From: Gammaproteobacteria bacterium
GTDB taxonomy: Bacteria; Pseudomonadota; Gammaproteobacteria; GCA-001735895
Length of the DNA stretch: 64,000 nucleotides
NCBI GenBank assembly: GCA_029862005.1
Contig: JAOTYD010000007.1
Span: forward strand, 62,001-126,000
Direction: 5' to 3'
The notes below the pieces were generated by a model, which was given only the letters and a program-made list of their open reading frames with translations, did no database searches and was not told where the DNA came from. Position numbers and translations under genes: made by a program. Of the stretch, positions 53,281 to 62,614 are shown piece by piece; positions within the stretch are counted from its first letter, which is position 1, and every line of letters starts with the position of its first letter.

Positions 53281-56106
53281 TTACCCGGTGTTACGCAGCC
53301 CGGCTGCAATACCGTTAATGGAACTCAATAACGCGGCCTGCCATTGCATACGATCTGCCTCTGACTGGCTTTCATCGCGATATTTCTTCAGTAAATCTAT
53401 CTGTAAATAAGCGAGCGGATCAAGGTAGGGATCGCGTCGTGACAACGAAAGGGTGAGCACCGGGTCGTTAGCCAGTAGCTGTTTGAGGTCGGCAACCTGC
53501 AGCACTGTATCGATGCTGCGCCTGTTCTCCTGCATGAGTATGTGATAAATCGAGTCGGCAAGCTCACGGTCGTCGCAAAGCTTGCTGTAATCCAGTGCGA
53601 TACGCATATCGGATTTGAATAACGACATTTGCAGGTTACTGATCATCGCGGCGAAGAAGGGCCAGTGCCGGTCCATGTCGCGCAGCTGTTTCAGTTTATG
53701 GGATCTGGTGTTTAACCACGTTTCTATCGCATAACCAACCCCGTACCATGCCGGCATTGTGGTGCGTGACATGCTCCAGCCGAAAACCCACGGAATCGCG
53801 CGTACCGATGACTTCGACAGATCGCCCTTGCGTCGATGCGACGGACGCGAGCCTATGTTCATCAAACCGATTTCACTGACCGGGGTTGTCTCGTAGAAAT
53901 ACTCGAAGAAATCCTCGGTATGGTCTGTCAGCTCTCGATAATACTGCTCCGACAAGTCGGCCAGTTCCTGCATCACGGGGTGGTACTGCTGGTAGTTTGC
54001 CTCGGCTTCGCGACGTGATCCGATACTGGCTTTCATAAGCCCGGTGATGCCCATTGCCAGCTCGTAATTTGCAGTTTCAGCATTACCGTACTTATGGGAC
54101 AGCACTTCGCCCTGTTCGGTAAACTTGATTTGACCGAGCACGGTCCGTGGTGGTTGTGACATGATGGCATCATGCGTGGGTCCGCCGCCCCGGGTAATGG
54201 TACCACCACGACCGTGGAATATGCGGCATTTCACTTCGTGGCGAGCGCTGATCTGAACCACCTTTTGCTGTGCCTGGTAAAGTCCCCAGGCGGCGGACAT
54301 TATCCCGCCATCCTTGCAGGAATCCGAGTACCCCAGCATAACTTCCTGCGTGCCCCCGGTCTGCAATAGCAGTTGCTTGTAAGCTTCATTTTGTAGCAGG
54401 CTGTCTAATACGACGTCGATATGACCGAGATCCTCAATGGTTTCGAACAAGGGTGCGATTTCGAGGCTGCAAAAGAAACCGTCGGTTTGCCTGCCCGCCA
54501 GACCGACAACAAATCCGAGATACATCACTTCCATGATATGGCTGGCGCAATGAGTCATCGAAATGACATAACTGCCGATACAGCGCTGACCGATTTGCTC
54601 ACGCATGTCACGAATGGTCTCGAATACCTCCAGCGTCTGGTGATTTGTTTCATCGAGCTGGCTCTTATCGAATACCGGCTTGATACCGGTTTCTATCTGT
54701 TCTGCGAGTAGCGCCAGCCGCTGAGTTTCATCCAGTTTCTCGTAGTCGACACCATCAGCGAGGTGCAAAATTTCATGGACAGCCCGGGTATGGCGCGAGG
54801 ATTCCTGGCGTACGTCGAGAGACACCAGGTGAAAGCCGAAGGTTTCGGCAATTCGAATCACGTCCTTGAGATCTCCATTGGCGGCGGCGAAGTCGCCGTG
54901 ACTAATCAGTGAATCACGTATCGAGTAAAGATCATCGAGATATTCCTGTGCGCCGTGGTAGGCGTGATCGGCTGCCGGGGTTTCAAGGTTGCGCATCTGG
55001 TTGCGAATCACGGCCAGGTTTTTCTTGAGCCGGTAGTGCATGTGGTAAAGCTTGCGTCGATACACCTCGTCGTTGAACTGATCGCGTCGCTGGTCAAAGG
55101 ACTTCACGCCCATGGCCTCGTCCAGGTTCAATCTGCGTAAGAATTCTTCGCCGGGGGTGAACCAGCGGGTAGACATCGTCAAGACCTGGGCGAGGTGATA
55201 GGTTAAACGAACATGCTCACCCAGGATTTCTTCGGCCTGCATGCGCAGCGCGGTGCGGGTGACTTCCGGCGTAACATAGGGATTACCATCACGATCACCG
55301 CCGATCCAGGAGCCAAATTCGATGAAACTGGGAACGGAAATCACCGGATTTCCATACTCGTCTTCACCATAGGTGTTGATGATGGCACGTTCGAGATGTC
55401 GATAATCAATCTTGACGGCTTCGAACAGGCTGCGTTGAAAATAGTGCATTCCCATCTTGATTTCATCGGTGACGCTTGGCTTGCTGCTGCGAACTTCATT
55501 GGTCATCCACAGGGTTTCGATTTGAAGCTGTAGCGCATCGACCAGGTCATCGCGCTCAATCTGGCTGAGGCGAGGATCGGTAAGTTTGTCGATGATCAGA
55601 AAGACTTCGCGCTGATGATGCATGACCGTGCGTCGTCGAGACTCGGTCGGATGCGCGGTAAAAACCGGCTTGTAGAGAAGCTTGTCAAACAGACTTTGTA
55701 ATTCGCCGATGCCGGTACCCTGATCCCTGAATTCCTCGAGCGTATGATGAAACGAGCCTACCCAGGCGGCATGTCCATGTTCCTGTACCGAAATGCGGCG
55801 TAAGCGATGCAAAAAATCCTCTTCGGCAATATTGACCAGGTTGAAGTACAGCGTAAATGCCCTGACCACCTGGCTTATGACTTCGGGGCTGAGTCCTGCG
55901 ATGAGCTTTATTAATGCCGCGCGTCGCGCTTCACTGTCGCGTTTCCGCAACTGAATAAAACCGGTGCGCAGCGACTCGACCGCGTGAAAAACATCCGGGC
56001 TTTCGTGCTTGAGCAGTACGTTGCCAACCAGCTTGCCGAGCAGCTTTACCCTGGAACGCAATTCCTGGTCCGACTTGGCATGGAAGCTGGTGCTAGCGAC
56101 AGACAT
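53281..56106 (-). CDS. ppc: Phosphoenolpyruvate carboxylase
   Basis: A 941-residue anaplerotic enzyme that makes oxaloacetate from PEP and bicarbonate. Catalytic segments in order are FTAHPTESRRRTV (His near residue 150), FHGRGGTITRGGGPT, and GYSDSCKDGGI. The C-terminus ends NGIAAGLRNTG, the family hallmark. The start at 56106 (MSVAST) is preferred over a GTG at 56133. It replenishes the TCA cycle and may share its transcript with the FAH-family gene. Confidence 0.96.
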   Translation of the reverse strand: MSVASTSFHAKSDQELRSRVKLLGKLVGNVLLKHESPDVFHAVESLRTGFIQLRKRDSEARRAALIKLIAGLSPEVISQVVRAFTLYFNLVNIAEEDFLHRLRRISVQEHGHAAWVGSFHHTLEEFRDQGTGIGELQSLFDKLLYKPVFTAHPTESRRRTVMHHQREVFLIIDKLTDPRLSQIERDDLVDALQLQIETLWMTNEVRSSKPSVTDEIKMGMHYFQRSLFEAVKIDYRHLERAIINTYGEDEYGNPVISVPSFIEFGSWIGGDRDGNPYVTPEVTRTALRMQAEEILGEHVRLTYHLAQVLTMSTRWFTPGEEFLRRLNLDEAMGVKSFDQRRDQFNDEVYRRKLYHMHYRLKKNLAVIRNQMRNLETPAADHAYHGAQEYLDDLYSIRDSLISHGDFAAANGDLKDVIRIAETFGFHLVSLDVRQESSRHTRAVHEILHLADGVDYEKLDETQRLALLAEQIETGIKPVFDKSQLDETNHQTLEVFETIRDMREQIGQRCIGSYVISMTHCASHIMEVMYLGFVVGLAGRQTDGFFCSLEIAPLFETIEDLGHIDVVLDSLLQNEAYKQLLLQTGGTQEVMLGYSDSCKDGGIMSAAWGLYQAQQKVVQISARHEVKCRIFHGRGGTITRGGGPTHDAIMSQPPRTVLGQIKFTEQGEVLSHKYGNAETANYELAMGITGLMKASIGSRREAEANYQQYHPVMQELADLSEQYYRELTDHTEDFFEYFYETTPVSEIGLMNIGSRPSHRRKGDLSKSSVRAIPWVFGWSMSRTTMPAWYGVGYAIETWLNTRSHKLKQLRDMDRHWPFFAAMISNLQMSLFKSDMRIALDYSKLCDDRELADSIYHILMQENRRSIDTVLQVADLKQLLANDPVLTLSLSRRDPYLDPLAYLQIDLLKKYRDESQSEADRMQWQAALLSSINGIAAGLRNTG

Positions 56107-56210
56107 AAACTTGACCCGGATTTTTGATTTCACAGTATATCAAAGCGAAATCCATGCTTTGTTATAAAACCGCAATAAGCCAGTGATTTCGCGACGCAAT
56201 AAAATCTGCA

Positions 56211-57710
56211 ATGACGGTAGCATTACTACGAGCGCTGGGTTATAAATTCAGGATGTTACTTTATGTCCCGGAAAAGGTGTACCAGCTCGATCAGGCTGCC
56301 GTCAAACAGGACGGCCTCGCCGAGATAGAACTCATGCAGCGTGCCGGCCAGCGGGTCTGGCGGGCAATGGCTGAGCGCTGGCCCGAACTGGCTAAAATTA
56401 CCGTGTTTGCCGGTGCCGGAAATAATGGCGGTGACGCATTTGTAGTGGCACTCAGCGCGCATCGCGAAGGCGTCGCTGTGCAACTGCTGGTCCAGGGCGA
56501 TTTGTCAAAACAGTCTGACACTTCCCGGCATTTCAGCGAATTATGGAAACAGGGTGGTGGCGATTTCGAGGTCTGGGAGGGCCAGGATATCAGTGGGGAG
56601 GTAATTGTCGATGGTTTACTGGGTATCGGCCTGCAGCGAGAACTCGATGATCACTGGCAGGCATTAATAAAGACGATCAACGACAGCGGGGTACCCAGGA
56701 TCGCGATCGATATCCCTTCTGGACTTAACGGTTTAACCGGCAACCCGCAACCGGTCGCCATCGAAGCGCATCTGACCGTCACCTTTATTGGTGCCAAAAC
56801 CGGGCAATATCTCGCGCACGGACCGGATTACTGCGGCGACCTGATCTTCGAGGACCTGGGCGTCTCCACCCGGGTACGGCAGAGTGTTGCGGCGTCCCTG
56901 GATGTAATCGAATCCTGTCAGTTACCGTCGCCGCGCAAGAAGAATACCCACAAGAATCATTACGGAAATTTGTTGATTATTGGCGGTGACCAGGGCATGA
57001 GTGGAGCGGTCGCTCTGGCGTCGCAGGCCGCGTTGCGTAGCGGGGCAGGCCTGGTGACTGCACTGGTGCACCCGGATTGTCGCGGTAACCTGGCTTCTTT
57101 TCCGGAAATCATGGTGCGGGGCTGGGATGCACTGGAAAGCAGACTTTCGGATGCGAATATTATCGTCGTCGGACCGGGACTCGGTAACGGCGATGCGGCG
57201 ACCGAATGCTTGCAGTTGTTGCAACGGGTGTCCTTACCCATAGTGGTCGACGCGAGTGCGCTGCAGGCCGACTTCTTGAAATCATTGGATTCTAAGCAGG
57301 TGGTCATTACACCGCATCCGGGTGAGGCCGCGGCCTTATTGTCAACCGAGACAGCCGAGATACAGGCAGACCGATTGAAGGCCTGCGACCGTCTGGTCGA
57401 AACCTTTTCCGCAACCTGTGTCCTGAAAGGCTCAGGCACCCTGGTTGCCGAGTCAGGGAATTTAACCGCGATTAATACCCGCGGCAATCCCGGCATGGCC
57501 AGTGCTGGAATGGGCGATGTGCTCAGTGGCGTTATCGCGGCCATGATGGGGCAGGGACTGACCCCATTCGAGGCAGCCAAAACGGCGGTTTATCTTCATG
57601 CCTTAAGTGCTGACAGGTACTGCCGGAAGCATGACCAGACAGGTCTGCTTGCCAGCGATATTATCAAGCGCATACCTGCCGTGGTGAAACTGTTACGAGA
57701 AGCGGGTTAA
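56211..57710 (+). CDS. nnr: Bifunctional NAD(P)H-hydrate epimerase / ADP-dependent dehydratase
   Basis: A 499-residue metabolite-repair enzyme. The N-terminal half is the NnrE epimerase (FAGAGNNGGDAFVVAL and DIPSGLNG) and the C-terminal half the NnrD dehydratase (ITPHPGEAAALL, KGSGTLVAE, GNPGMASAGMGDVLSG). It restores NADH and NADPH from their hydrates. ATG 56211 lacks a clear ribosome site, and ATG 56253 is an alternative start. It heads the conserved gammaproteobacterial order toward tsaE. Confidence 0.95.
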   Translation: MTVALLRALGYKFRMLLYVPEKVYQLDQAAVKQDGLAEIELMQRAGQRVWRAMAERWPELAKITVFAGAGNNGGDAFVVALSAHREGVAVQLLVQGDLSKQSDTSRHFSELWKQGGGDFEVWEGQDISGEVIVDGLLGIGLQRELDDHWQALIKTINDSGVPRIAIDIPSGLNGLTGNPQPVAIEAHLTVTFIGAKTGQYLAHGPDYCGDLIFEDLGVSTRVRQSVAASLDVIESCQLPSPRKKNTHKNHYGNLLIIGGDQGMSGAVALASQAALRSGAGLVTALVHPDCRGNLASFPEIMVRGWDALESRLSDANIIVVGPGLGNGDAATECLQLLQRVSLPIVVDASALQADFLKSLDSKQVVITPHPGEAAALLSTETAEIQADRLKACDRLVETFSATCVLKGSGTLVAESGNLTAINTRGNPGMASAGMGDVLSGVIAAMMGQGLTPFEAAKTAVYLHALSADRYCRKHDQTGLLASDIIKRIPAVVKLLREAG

Positions 57711-57717
57711 CCCGACC

Positions 57718-58164
57718 TTGTTAATCCATGATGAAAACGAGATGCGCGTCCTTGGCGCCAGGTTGATCGCCGCCTGTGAACATGGCGGCGTCATCACCTT
57801 GAGTGGCGAACTGGGTACCGGGAAAACCACGCTGGTGCGCGGCGCGCTGGAATCCCGGGGTGTTAGCAGTGGTGTTCGCAGCCCGACCTATACCCTGGTC
57901 GAATACTATCCGTTTGATGATTTCGCCGTCGCCCATTTCGATCTGTATCGTCTTGCCGAACCGGAAGAGCTCGAGTACCTCGGATACCGTGATTACCTCG
58001 ATCCGCATACCCTCTGTTTTATTGAATGGCCAGAACGCGCCGAGGGATATCTAACGGCGATCGATCTCGCAATTGAGCTTGAATATGATCCCGCAGGGAG
58101 AAGCCTGTCGATGTTGCCAAGAAGCGAATGGGGTCGACAGCTGGTGTCGAGGCTGGATCAGTAG
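57718..58164 (+). CDS. tsaE: tRNA t6A synthesis ATPase TsaE
   Basis: TsaE is the P-loop ATPase that resets the TsaB-TsaD t6A machine; tsaB lies near the left end of this window. The 148-residue protein has Walker A GELGTGKTTLVRG, then RSPTYTLVEYYP and FDLYRLAEPEELEYLG, and FIEWPERAE as the later catalytic piece. The start is TTG at 57718, with an in-frame ATG at 57742 as an alternative. Confidence 0.94.
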   Translation: MLIHDENEMRVLGARLIAACEHGGVITLSGELGTGKTTLVRGALESRGVSSGVRSPTYTLVEYYPFDDFAVAHFDLYRLAEPEELEYLGYRDYLDPHTLCFIEWPERAEGYLTAIDLAIELEYDPAGRSLSMLPRSEWGRQLVSRLDQ

Positions 58165-58233
58165 GTGCCCTGAAATTTCCTGAATTATTTTTTAAAAAGT
58201 CTCACTATCTAATTAATAAATATAGAAAAAGCA

Positions 58234-58262
58234 TTGATTTTTTGATCTAAATTTACTATAAA
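58234..58262 (+). promoter_or_regulatory. Probable sigma-70 promoter of amiB
   Basis: TTGATT (58234-58239) is followed by 17 bases and TATAAA (58257-58262), four of six and five of six matches to consensus. It lies in a strongly AT-rich 130-base gap between tsaE and amiB, and 32 bases before the amiB start. This probably gives amiB and the genes after it their own transcription start. Confidence 0.55.
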
Positions 58263-58294
58263 CGCATGCAGGTATAGGTTAAAAAGCGGGAAAC

Positions 58295-59470
58295 ATGGGC
58301 TCAATCTCAACGGCGAGACGTCTTTTTATCAAGCGGATATCCCGTTATGGTCTTTCGCTCGCCCTGCTGGGCGGTGCCAAATCAGTGTTTGCCAAGTCCG
58401 AAAGGACACTCACCGGCATTCGTATTTCACAATCCGCGGACGATCATACCCGGGTCGTTTTCGACCTTACCGGGAACTTCGAGCATAACCTGTTTACCCT
58501 GTCTGACCCGCCCCGCGTGGTTGTCGATTTAAACGATACCCGCAGGAGCAAAGCAATCGATATCAATTCCAACTCGACTAACCTGTTGAGTGGCGTTCGA
58601 TCCGCGAGTAAAGATGGCGGCCGCTTGCGAGTTGTTATCGATCTGAAAGGCATAGCCCGTCCGCGCAGTTTTGCGCTGAAACCAGACGGCAAATCAGGCC
58701 ACCGCCTCGTCGTAGACCTGCATGCGACCAAGCTCAGCCCGACCCCGATAAGAACCAACCAGGAAGCGCGTAAAAAACGCAAGCAGCAGTTCGTGATCGC
58801 CCTCGATCCGGGTCATGGTGGTCGCGACCCAGGTGCTATCGGCAAGCACGGCACACGTGAAAAAGATGTCGCGTTATCCGTAGCGAAGAAAATGAAAGCG
58901 CTGATCAATCGCGAATCAGGTTACCGGGCTGTGCTCACGCGTGACGCGGATCGTTTTGTCAGTCTGCGCAATCGTGTGAAAAAGGCACGCCAGGCGGAGG
59001 CAGATATCTTTATCTCGTTACATGCCGATTCGTTTCATAGCCCGAATGTCAAGGGTGCCTCGGTTTACGCGCTGTCGCTGAGGGGTGCAAGTTCGGAGGC
59101 GGCACGCTGGATCGCACGTAAAGAGAATTCTTCCGACCTTATCGGAGGAATCAGCCTCGACGACAAGGACGATCTCATAGCATCAGTGCTGCTTGATCTT
59201 TCGCAGACGGCAACCATTCAGGATAGCCTGGAACTTGGATCGGACGTTCTGAAGCACATCGGTAAGGTATCCAGGCTCAATAATCGCAAGGTGCAGCAGG
59301 CCGGATTCGCGGTATTGAAAGCGCCGGATATGCCTTCGATACTGATCGAAACCGCGTTTCTGTCCAACCCGAGTGAAGAAAAGAAACTGCGCAATCCGAA
59401 ACACCAGCAGAAACTCGCCAAGGCGGTATTCACCGGTATTAAAAAGCACCTCAAGAACCGCCAGGCCTAG
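58295..59470 (+). CDS. amiB: N-acetylmuramoyl-L-alanine amidase (AmiB type)
   Basis: A 391-residue periplasmic amidase that splits septal peptidoglycan during cell separation. The N-terminus has an apparent twin-arginine signal (ARRLFIK, Arg8-Arg9, then a hydrophobic run to about residue 35). An AMIN domain follows at about 40-140 and amidase_3 at about 165-385, with zinc ligands in DPGHGG, EKDVAL, LHADSF and the catalytic glutamate in LIETAFLSNP. No C-terminal LysM is present. EnvC- or NlpD-type activators would normally control it. Confidence 0.94.
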   Translation: MGSISTARRLFIKRISRYGLSLALLGGAKSVFAKSERTLTGIRISQSADDHTRVVFDLTGNFEHNLFTLSDPPRVVVDLNDTRRSKAIDINSNSTNLLSGVRSASKDGGRLRVVIDLKGIARPRSFALKPDGKSGHRLVVDLHATKLSPTPIRTNQEARKKRKQQFVIALDPGHGGRDPGAIGKHGTREKDVALSVAKKMKALINRESGYRAVLTRDADRFVSLRNRVKKARQAEADIFISLHADSFHSPNVKGASVYALSLRGASSEAARWIARKENSSDLIGGISLDDKDDLIASVLLDLSQTATIQDSLELGSDVLKHIGKVSRLNNRKVQQAGFAVLKAPDMPSILIETAFLSNPSEEKKLRNPKHQQKLAKAVFTGIKKHLKNRQA

Positions 59471-59474
59471 TCGG

Positions 59475-59800
59475 TCATTCCAAAATAAATTTATGCACCA
59501 TGTCCCGGTACTCCGGGAAATCGATAATATCGTTATGTGCCGCACCCGCGATCATCTGCTACTCAAGGGTTGTGTTGGTGAGGCTTTGCTTGGGCGCAAG
59601 GTGTGATTCAGAGGAATCTCGCGGTCGTTTACTGCAGCGGCGATCAACACCGGTGTGCGAATGATGATTTCTTCGGCTGCAAAAGCCGGATCCACCGCAA
59701 CCGGATGGTAAATCAACCTGCGTTGATAAAGGTACGGGAGCGCTGCCAGTAACAAGTAGATAATCAGCAAAACAAGTGCAAAAGAGGCAATTTCATGCAT
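59475..59800 (-). pseudogene. Alpha/beta hydrolase pseudogene, internally deleted and frameshifted
   Basis: The reading frame 59552-59800 starts with a membrane anchor and the QRRLIYHPVAVDP segment typical of membrane-anchored alpha/beta hydrolases. It then jumps directly to the C-terminal strand with the catalytic Asp, TPVLIAAAVNDREIP. About 180 residues, including the nucleophile elbow, are missing between these. The frame stops at 59552, but the neighbouring frame continues with GAAHNDIIDFPEYRDMV and ends at 59475, holding the last catalytic His. A deletion plus a frameshift fits. It lies between amiB and tal, opposite strand. Confidence 0.75.
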
Positions 59801-59884
59801 GGTGAATTTTCATAATCCGTTAACAGATTTTCTGGTATTCTCTGCCTCGATTCCACACTAATTCATCCACTCAATCATCGTTTA

Positions 59885-60832
59885 ATGAATAAACTCGATC
59901 AACTTAAATCCATGACACAGGTAGTGGCCGATACCGGTGACCTTGACGCGATCGCCCAGTACCAGCCACAGGACGCGACGACCAATCCCTCCTTGTTGCT
60001 TAAAGCAGCCGATTTGCCGCGTTATCAGCCACTACTGGATGAGGCGCAGCGCTGGGGTCGGGAGCAGGGTGGAAGTCCGGCGTCGCGCGCGGCCGCGGCC
60101 TGCGATTACTTGATCGTCAGCATCGGACTCGAGATCCAGAAAATCGTGCCCGGGCGGGTTTCGACCGAAGTGGACGCACGACTTTCATTTGACCGTAAGG
60201 CGACGATTGCGCGGGCGCGTCGCATCATTGACCTGTATGAAAGTCGCGGCAGTAATCGAAACCGGGTGCTGATAAAGATTGCATCGACCTGGGAAGGTAT
60301 CCAGGCAGCGCGAACGCTCGAAGCCGAGGGAATTAACTGTAACCTGACGCTATTGTTCAATTTCGCCCAGGCGGTCGCCTGTGCCGAAAGCGGGGTATCC
60401 CTGGTGTCACCCTTTGTTGGCCGCATCCTCGACTGGCACCTGGCCGCAACTGGAAAAACTGCCATTCCAGCTGCCGAGGACCCCGGCGTGCAATCGGTTA
60501 CCAAAATTTACAACTACTACAAGCAGCATGGCTATGAAACCGCTGTCATGGGAGCCAGTTTTCGCAATACCGGGGAAATCGAGCAGCTGGCTGGCTGTGA
60601 TCGACTGACCATAAGTCCCCAGTTGATGCAGGCGCTTGCCGAAGATATCTCCCGGCTCGAGCGTAAACTGGAACCGGGCCGAACGGATGATGCGGTGGCT
60701 AAAATTAAACTCGATGAAAAGACCTTCCGCTGGATGATGAACGAGGATGCGATGGCGACCGAAAAACTGGCCGAGGGGATTCGTTTGTTCACGCGTGACC
60801 AGGAGCAGCTGGAATCGCGATTGGTAGCCTGA
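59885..60832 (+). CDS. tal: Transaldolase (TalB type)
   Basis: A 315-residue enzyme of the non-oxidative pentose phosphate pathway. The start [19 protein letters not shown] is the family N-terminus, the Schiff-base lysine is Lys131 in [12 protein letters not shown], and [11 protein letters not shown] carries the conserved Asn. It exchanges a dihydroxyacetone unit between sugar phosphates, supplying erythrose 4-phosphate (also used by the DAHP synthase in this window). It sits in the middle of the amiB-mutL order, an unusual place, and eight bases before mutL. Confidence 0.96.
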   Translation: MNKLDQLKSMTQVVADTGDLDAIAQYQPQDATTNPSLLLKAADLPRYQPLLDEAQRWGREQGGSPASRAAAACDYLIVSIGLEIQKIVPGRVSTEVDARLSFDRKATIARARRIIDLYESRGSNRNRVLIKIASTWEGIQAARTLEAEGINCNLTLLFNFAQAVACAESGVSLVSPFVGRILDWHLAATGKTAIPAAEDPGVQSVTKIYNYYKQHGYETAVMGASFRNTGEIEQLAGCDRLTISPQLMQALAEDISRLERKLEPGRTDDAVAKIKLDEKTFRWMMNEDAMATEKLAEGIRLFTRDQEQLESRLVA

Positions 60833-60840
60833 CCCCTGTT

Positions 60841-62613
60841 TTGTCAAAGATTCTGACCTTACCCTCCCATCTGATCAACCAGATTGCTGCTGGAGAGGTC
60901 GTTGAGAGGCCCGCTTCGGTGGTCAAGGAACTTGTTGAAAACAGCCTCGATGCAGGTGCCGGAGCGGTAACAGTCGAAGTCGAAGCCGGCGGGACCCGGA
61001 TGATCCGGGTCAGTGACGACGGCTGTGGCATCGGGCGTGATCAGCTCGCCAGCGCACTCTCGCGCCATGCCACCAGCAAGATAAGCAGCCTCGAGGATCT
61101 AGAAAGCATCGCTTCGCTTGGATTTCGTGGCGAAGCACTACCCAGCATTGCGTCGGTGTCGCGGTTAAACCTGATATCGCGGCTGCAGCAAGAGGACAGT
61201 GCCTGGAAATTGCAGGCGCGTGAAGATGCAGAACCCATGCCTGATCCGTTCCAGCAAGGCACGCAGGTCGAAGTGCTTGAGCTTTTCTATAATGTTCCCG
61301 CGCGTAAGAAATTTTTACGTACCGAGCAAACTGAATACCGACACATCGAAAACCTGTTCAAAAACCTCGCGCTCAGCCATCCCGCGGTCGCATTCAAGTT
61401 GATTCATAACCAAAAGGTAATCTACCAGTTACCTTCGGTGCAAAACCTGAATGACCAGCGTCGACGGCTCGCGTCATTATGTGGAAAGGCTTTTGCCGAA
61501 AGCCTGATCGAAATTGATATCTCCATTGATAACCTGAACCTGCAGGGTTGGGTTGCATTACCGACCTTTAACCGCAGCCAGGCTGACATGCAGTACTTCT
61601 TCGTCAATAAGCGCATGGTAAGAGACAAGCTGGTTAATCACGCGGTGCGCCAGGCGTATCAGGACGTGTTATTTCATGGTCGACATCCCGCCTATGTTTT
61701 GTCATTGTCGATGGACGCGCGTGAGCTGGATGTCAACGTGCACCCGCAAAAGCACGAAGTGCGCTTCCGTAATTCGCGCCTGGTGCACGATTTCCTGTTT
61801 CGCAGCCTGCACCAGGCGCTCGGGGAGGTGCAGCCAGAACAGCAAATTGATTCACCGGCGTTTGCGTTTACCGATCGTACAAGTGCAGCAGAACCTCCCC
61901 AGTCGGGCCTGAACCTCAGCCAGTTTCACGCGGGCGACCGGTCGGGCAGTGTACGCGAGCAAATGCGATCTTACGCCGTGCTTTTAAATCCGGAGACGCG
62001 ACCAGTCGCTGAAGATTCGCAGTCGCAGGTTCCACCGCTTGGATTCGCAATAGCGCAACTTAAAGGTATTTATATTCTGGCGGAAAACAGCGAGGGGTTG
62101 ATTGTCGTGGATATGCACGCCGCCCATGAGCGCATTGTTTATGAGCGCATGAAACAGAATGCAGCGCAAGAGGATGTTATTGCGCAGCCGTTGCTGGTTC
62201 CGATGGCTTTCAATGTCAGCAAGGGAGAAGCCGAACTGGTTGAGGAAAATACGGAACTTTTCAATCATCTCGGATTTAACATCGAGCGTATTGGTCCGGA
62301 ACAGGTGCGTGTGCGCGCAATTCCGGCTTTACTTAAAAACGCAGACAGTGAGCAGTTGCTGCGTGATGTACTGGCAGACCTGGTAGAACACGGTCGTTCA
62401 GAGCGTATCCAGGATTACCAGAACGAGATGTTGTCGACCATGGCCTGCCATGCTTCGGTGCGCGCCAATCGATTGCTTTCAGTCGATGAAATGAATGCCT
62501 TGCTCCGCGATATCGAACAAACCGAACGCAGCGGCCAGTGCAATCACGGCAGGCCTACCTGGAAGCAGCTAAGCCTGGAGCAGCTCGACAAGCTATTTCT
62601 GCGCGGTCAGTAA
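60841..62613 (+). CDS. mutL: DNA mismatch repair protein MutL (endonuclease type)
   Basis: A 590-residue GHKL ATPase that couples mismatch recognition to strand excision. The N-terminus has VENSLDAGA, SDDGCGI, RHATSKI and GFRGEAL motifs. The C-terminal domain has DMHAAHERIVYE (Asp424 onward), matching the DQHAX2EX4E nuclease motif with Gln to Met, and CNHGRPT near the end. These point to the endonuclease-active MutL found in bacteria without MutH. The start is TTG at 60841. Confidence 0.95.
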   Translation: MSKILTLPSHLINQIAAGEVVERPASVVKELVENSLDAGAGAVTVEVEAGGTRMIRVSDDGCGIGRDQLASALSRHATSKISSLEDLESIASLGFRGEALPSIASVSRLNLISRLQQEDSAWKLQAREDAEPMPDPFQQGTQVEVLELFYNVPARKKFLRTEQTEYRHIENLFKNLALSHPAVAFKLIHNQKVIYQLPSVQNLNDQRRRLASLCGKAFAESLIEIDISIDNLNLQGWVALPTFNRSQADMQYFFVNKRMVRDKLVNHAVRQAYQDVLFHGRHPAYVLSLSMDARELDVNVHPQKHEVRFRNSRLVHDFLFRSLHQALGEVQPEQQIDSPAFAFTDRTSAAEPPQSGLNLSQFHAGDRSGSVREQMRSYAVLLNPETRPVAEDSQSQVPPLGFAIAQLKGIYILAENSEGLIVVDMHAAHERIVYERMKQNAAQEDVIAQPLLVPMAFNVSKGEAELVEENTELFNHLGFNIERIGPEQVRVRAIPALLKNADSEQLLRDVLADLVEHGRSERIQDYQNEMLSTMACHASVRANRLLSVDEMNALLRDIEQTERSGQCNHGRPTWKQLSLEQLDKLFLRGQ

Positions 62614-62614
62614 G

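Noticed and set aside
59183-59545. Minus-strand ORF of 120 codons near amiB
   Set aside because: Most of it is antisense to the amidase. Its start lies over the hydrolase pseudogene tail, but in a different frame.
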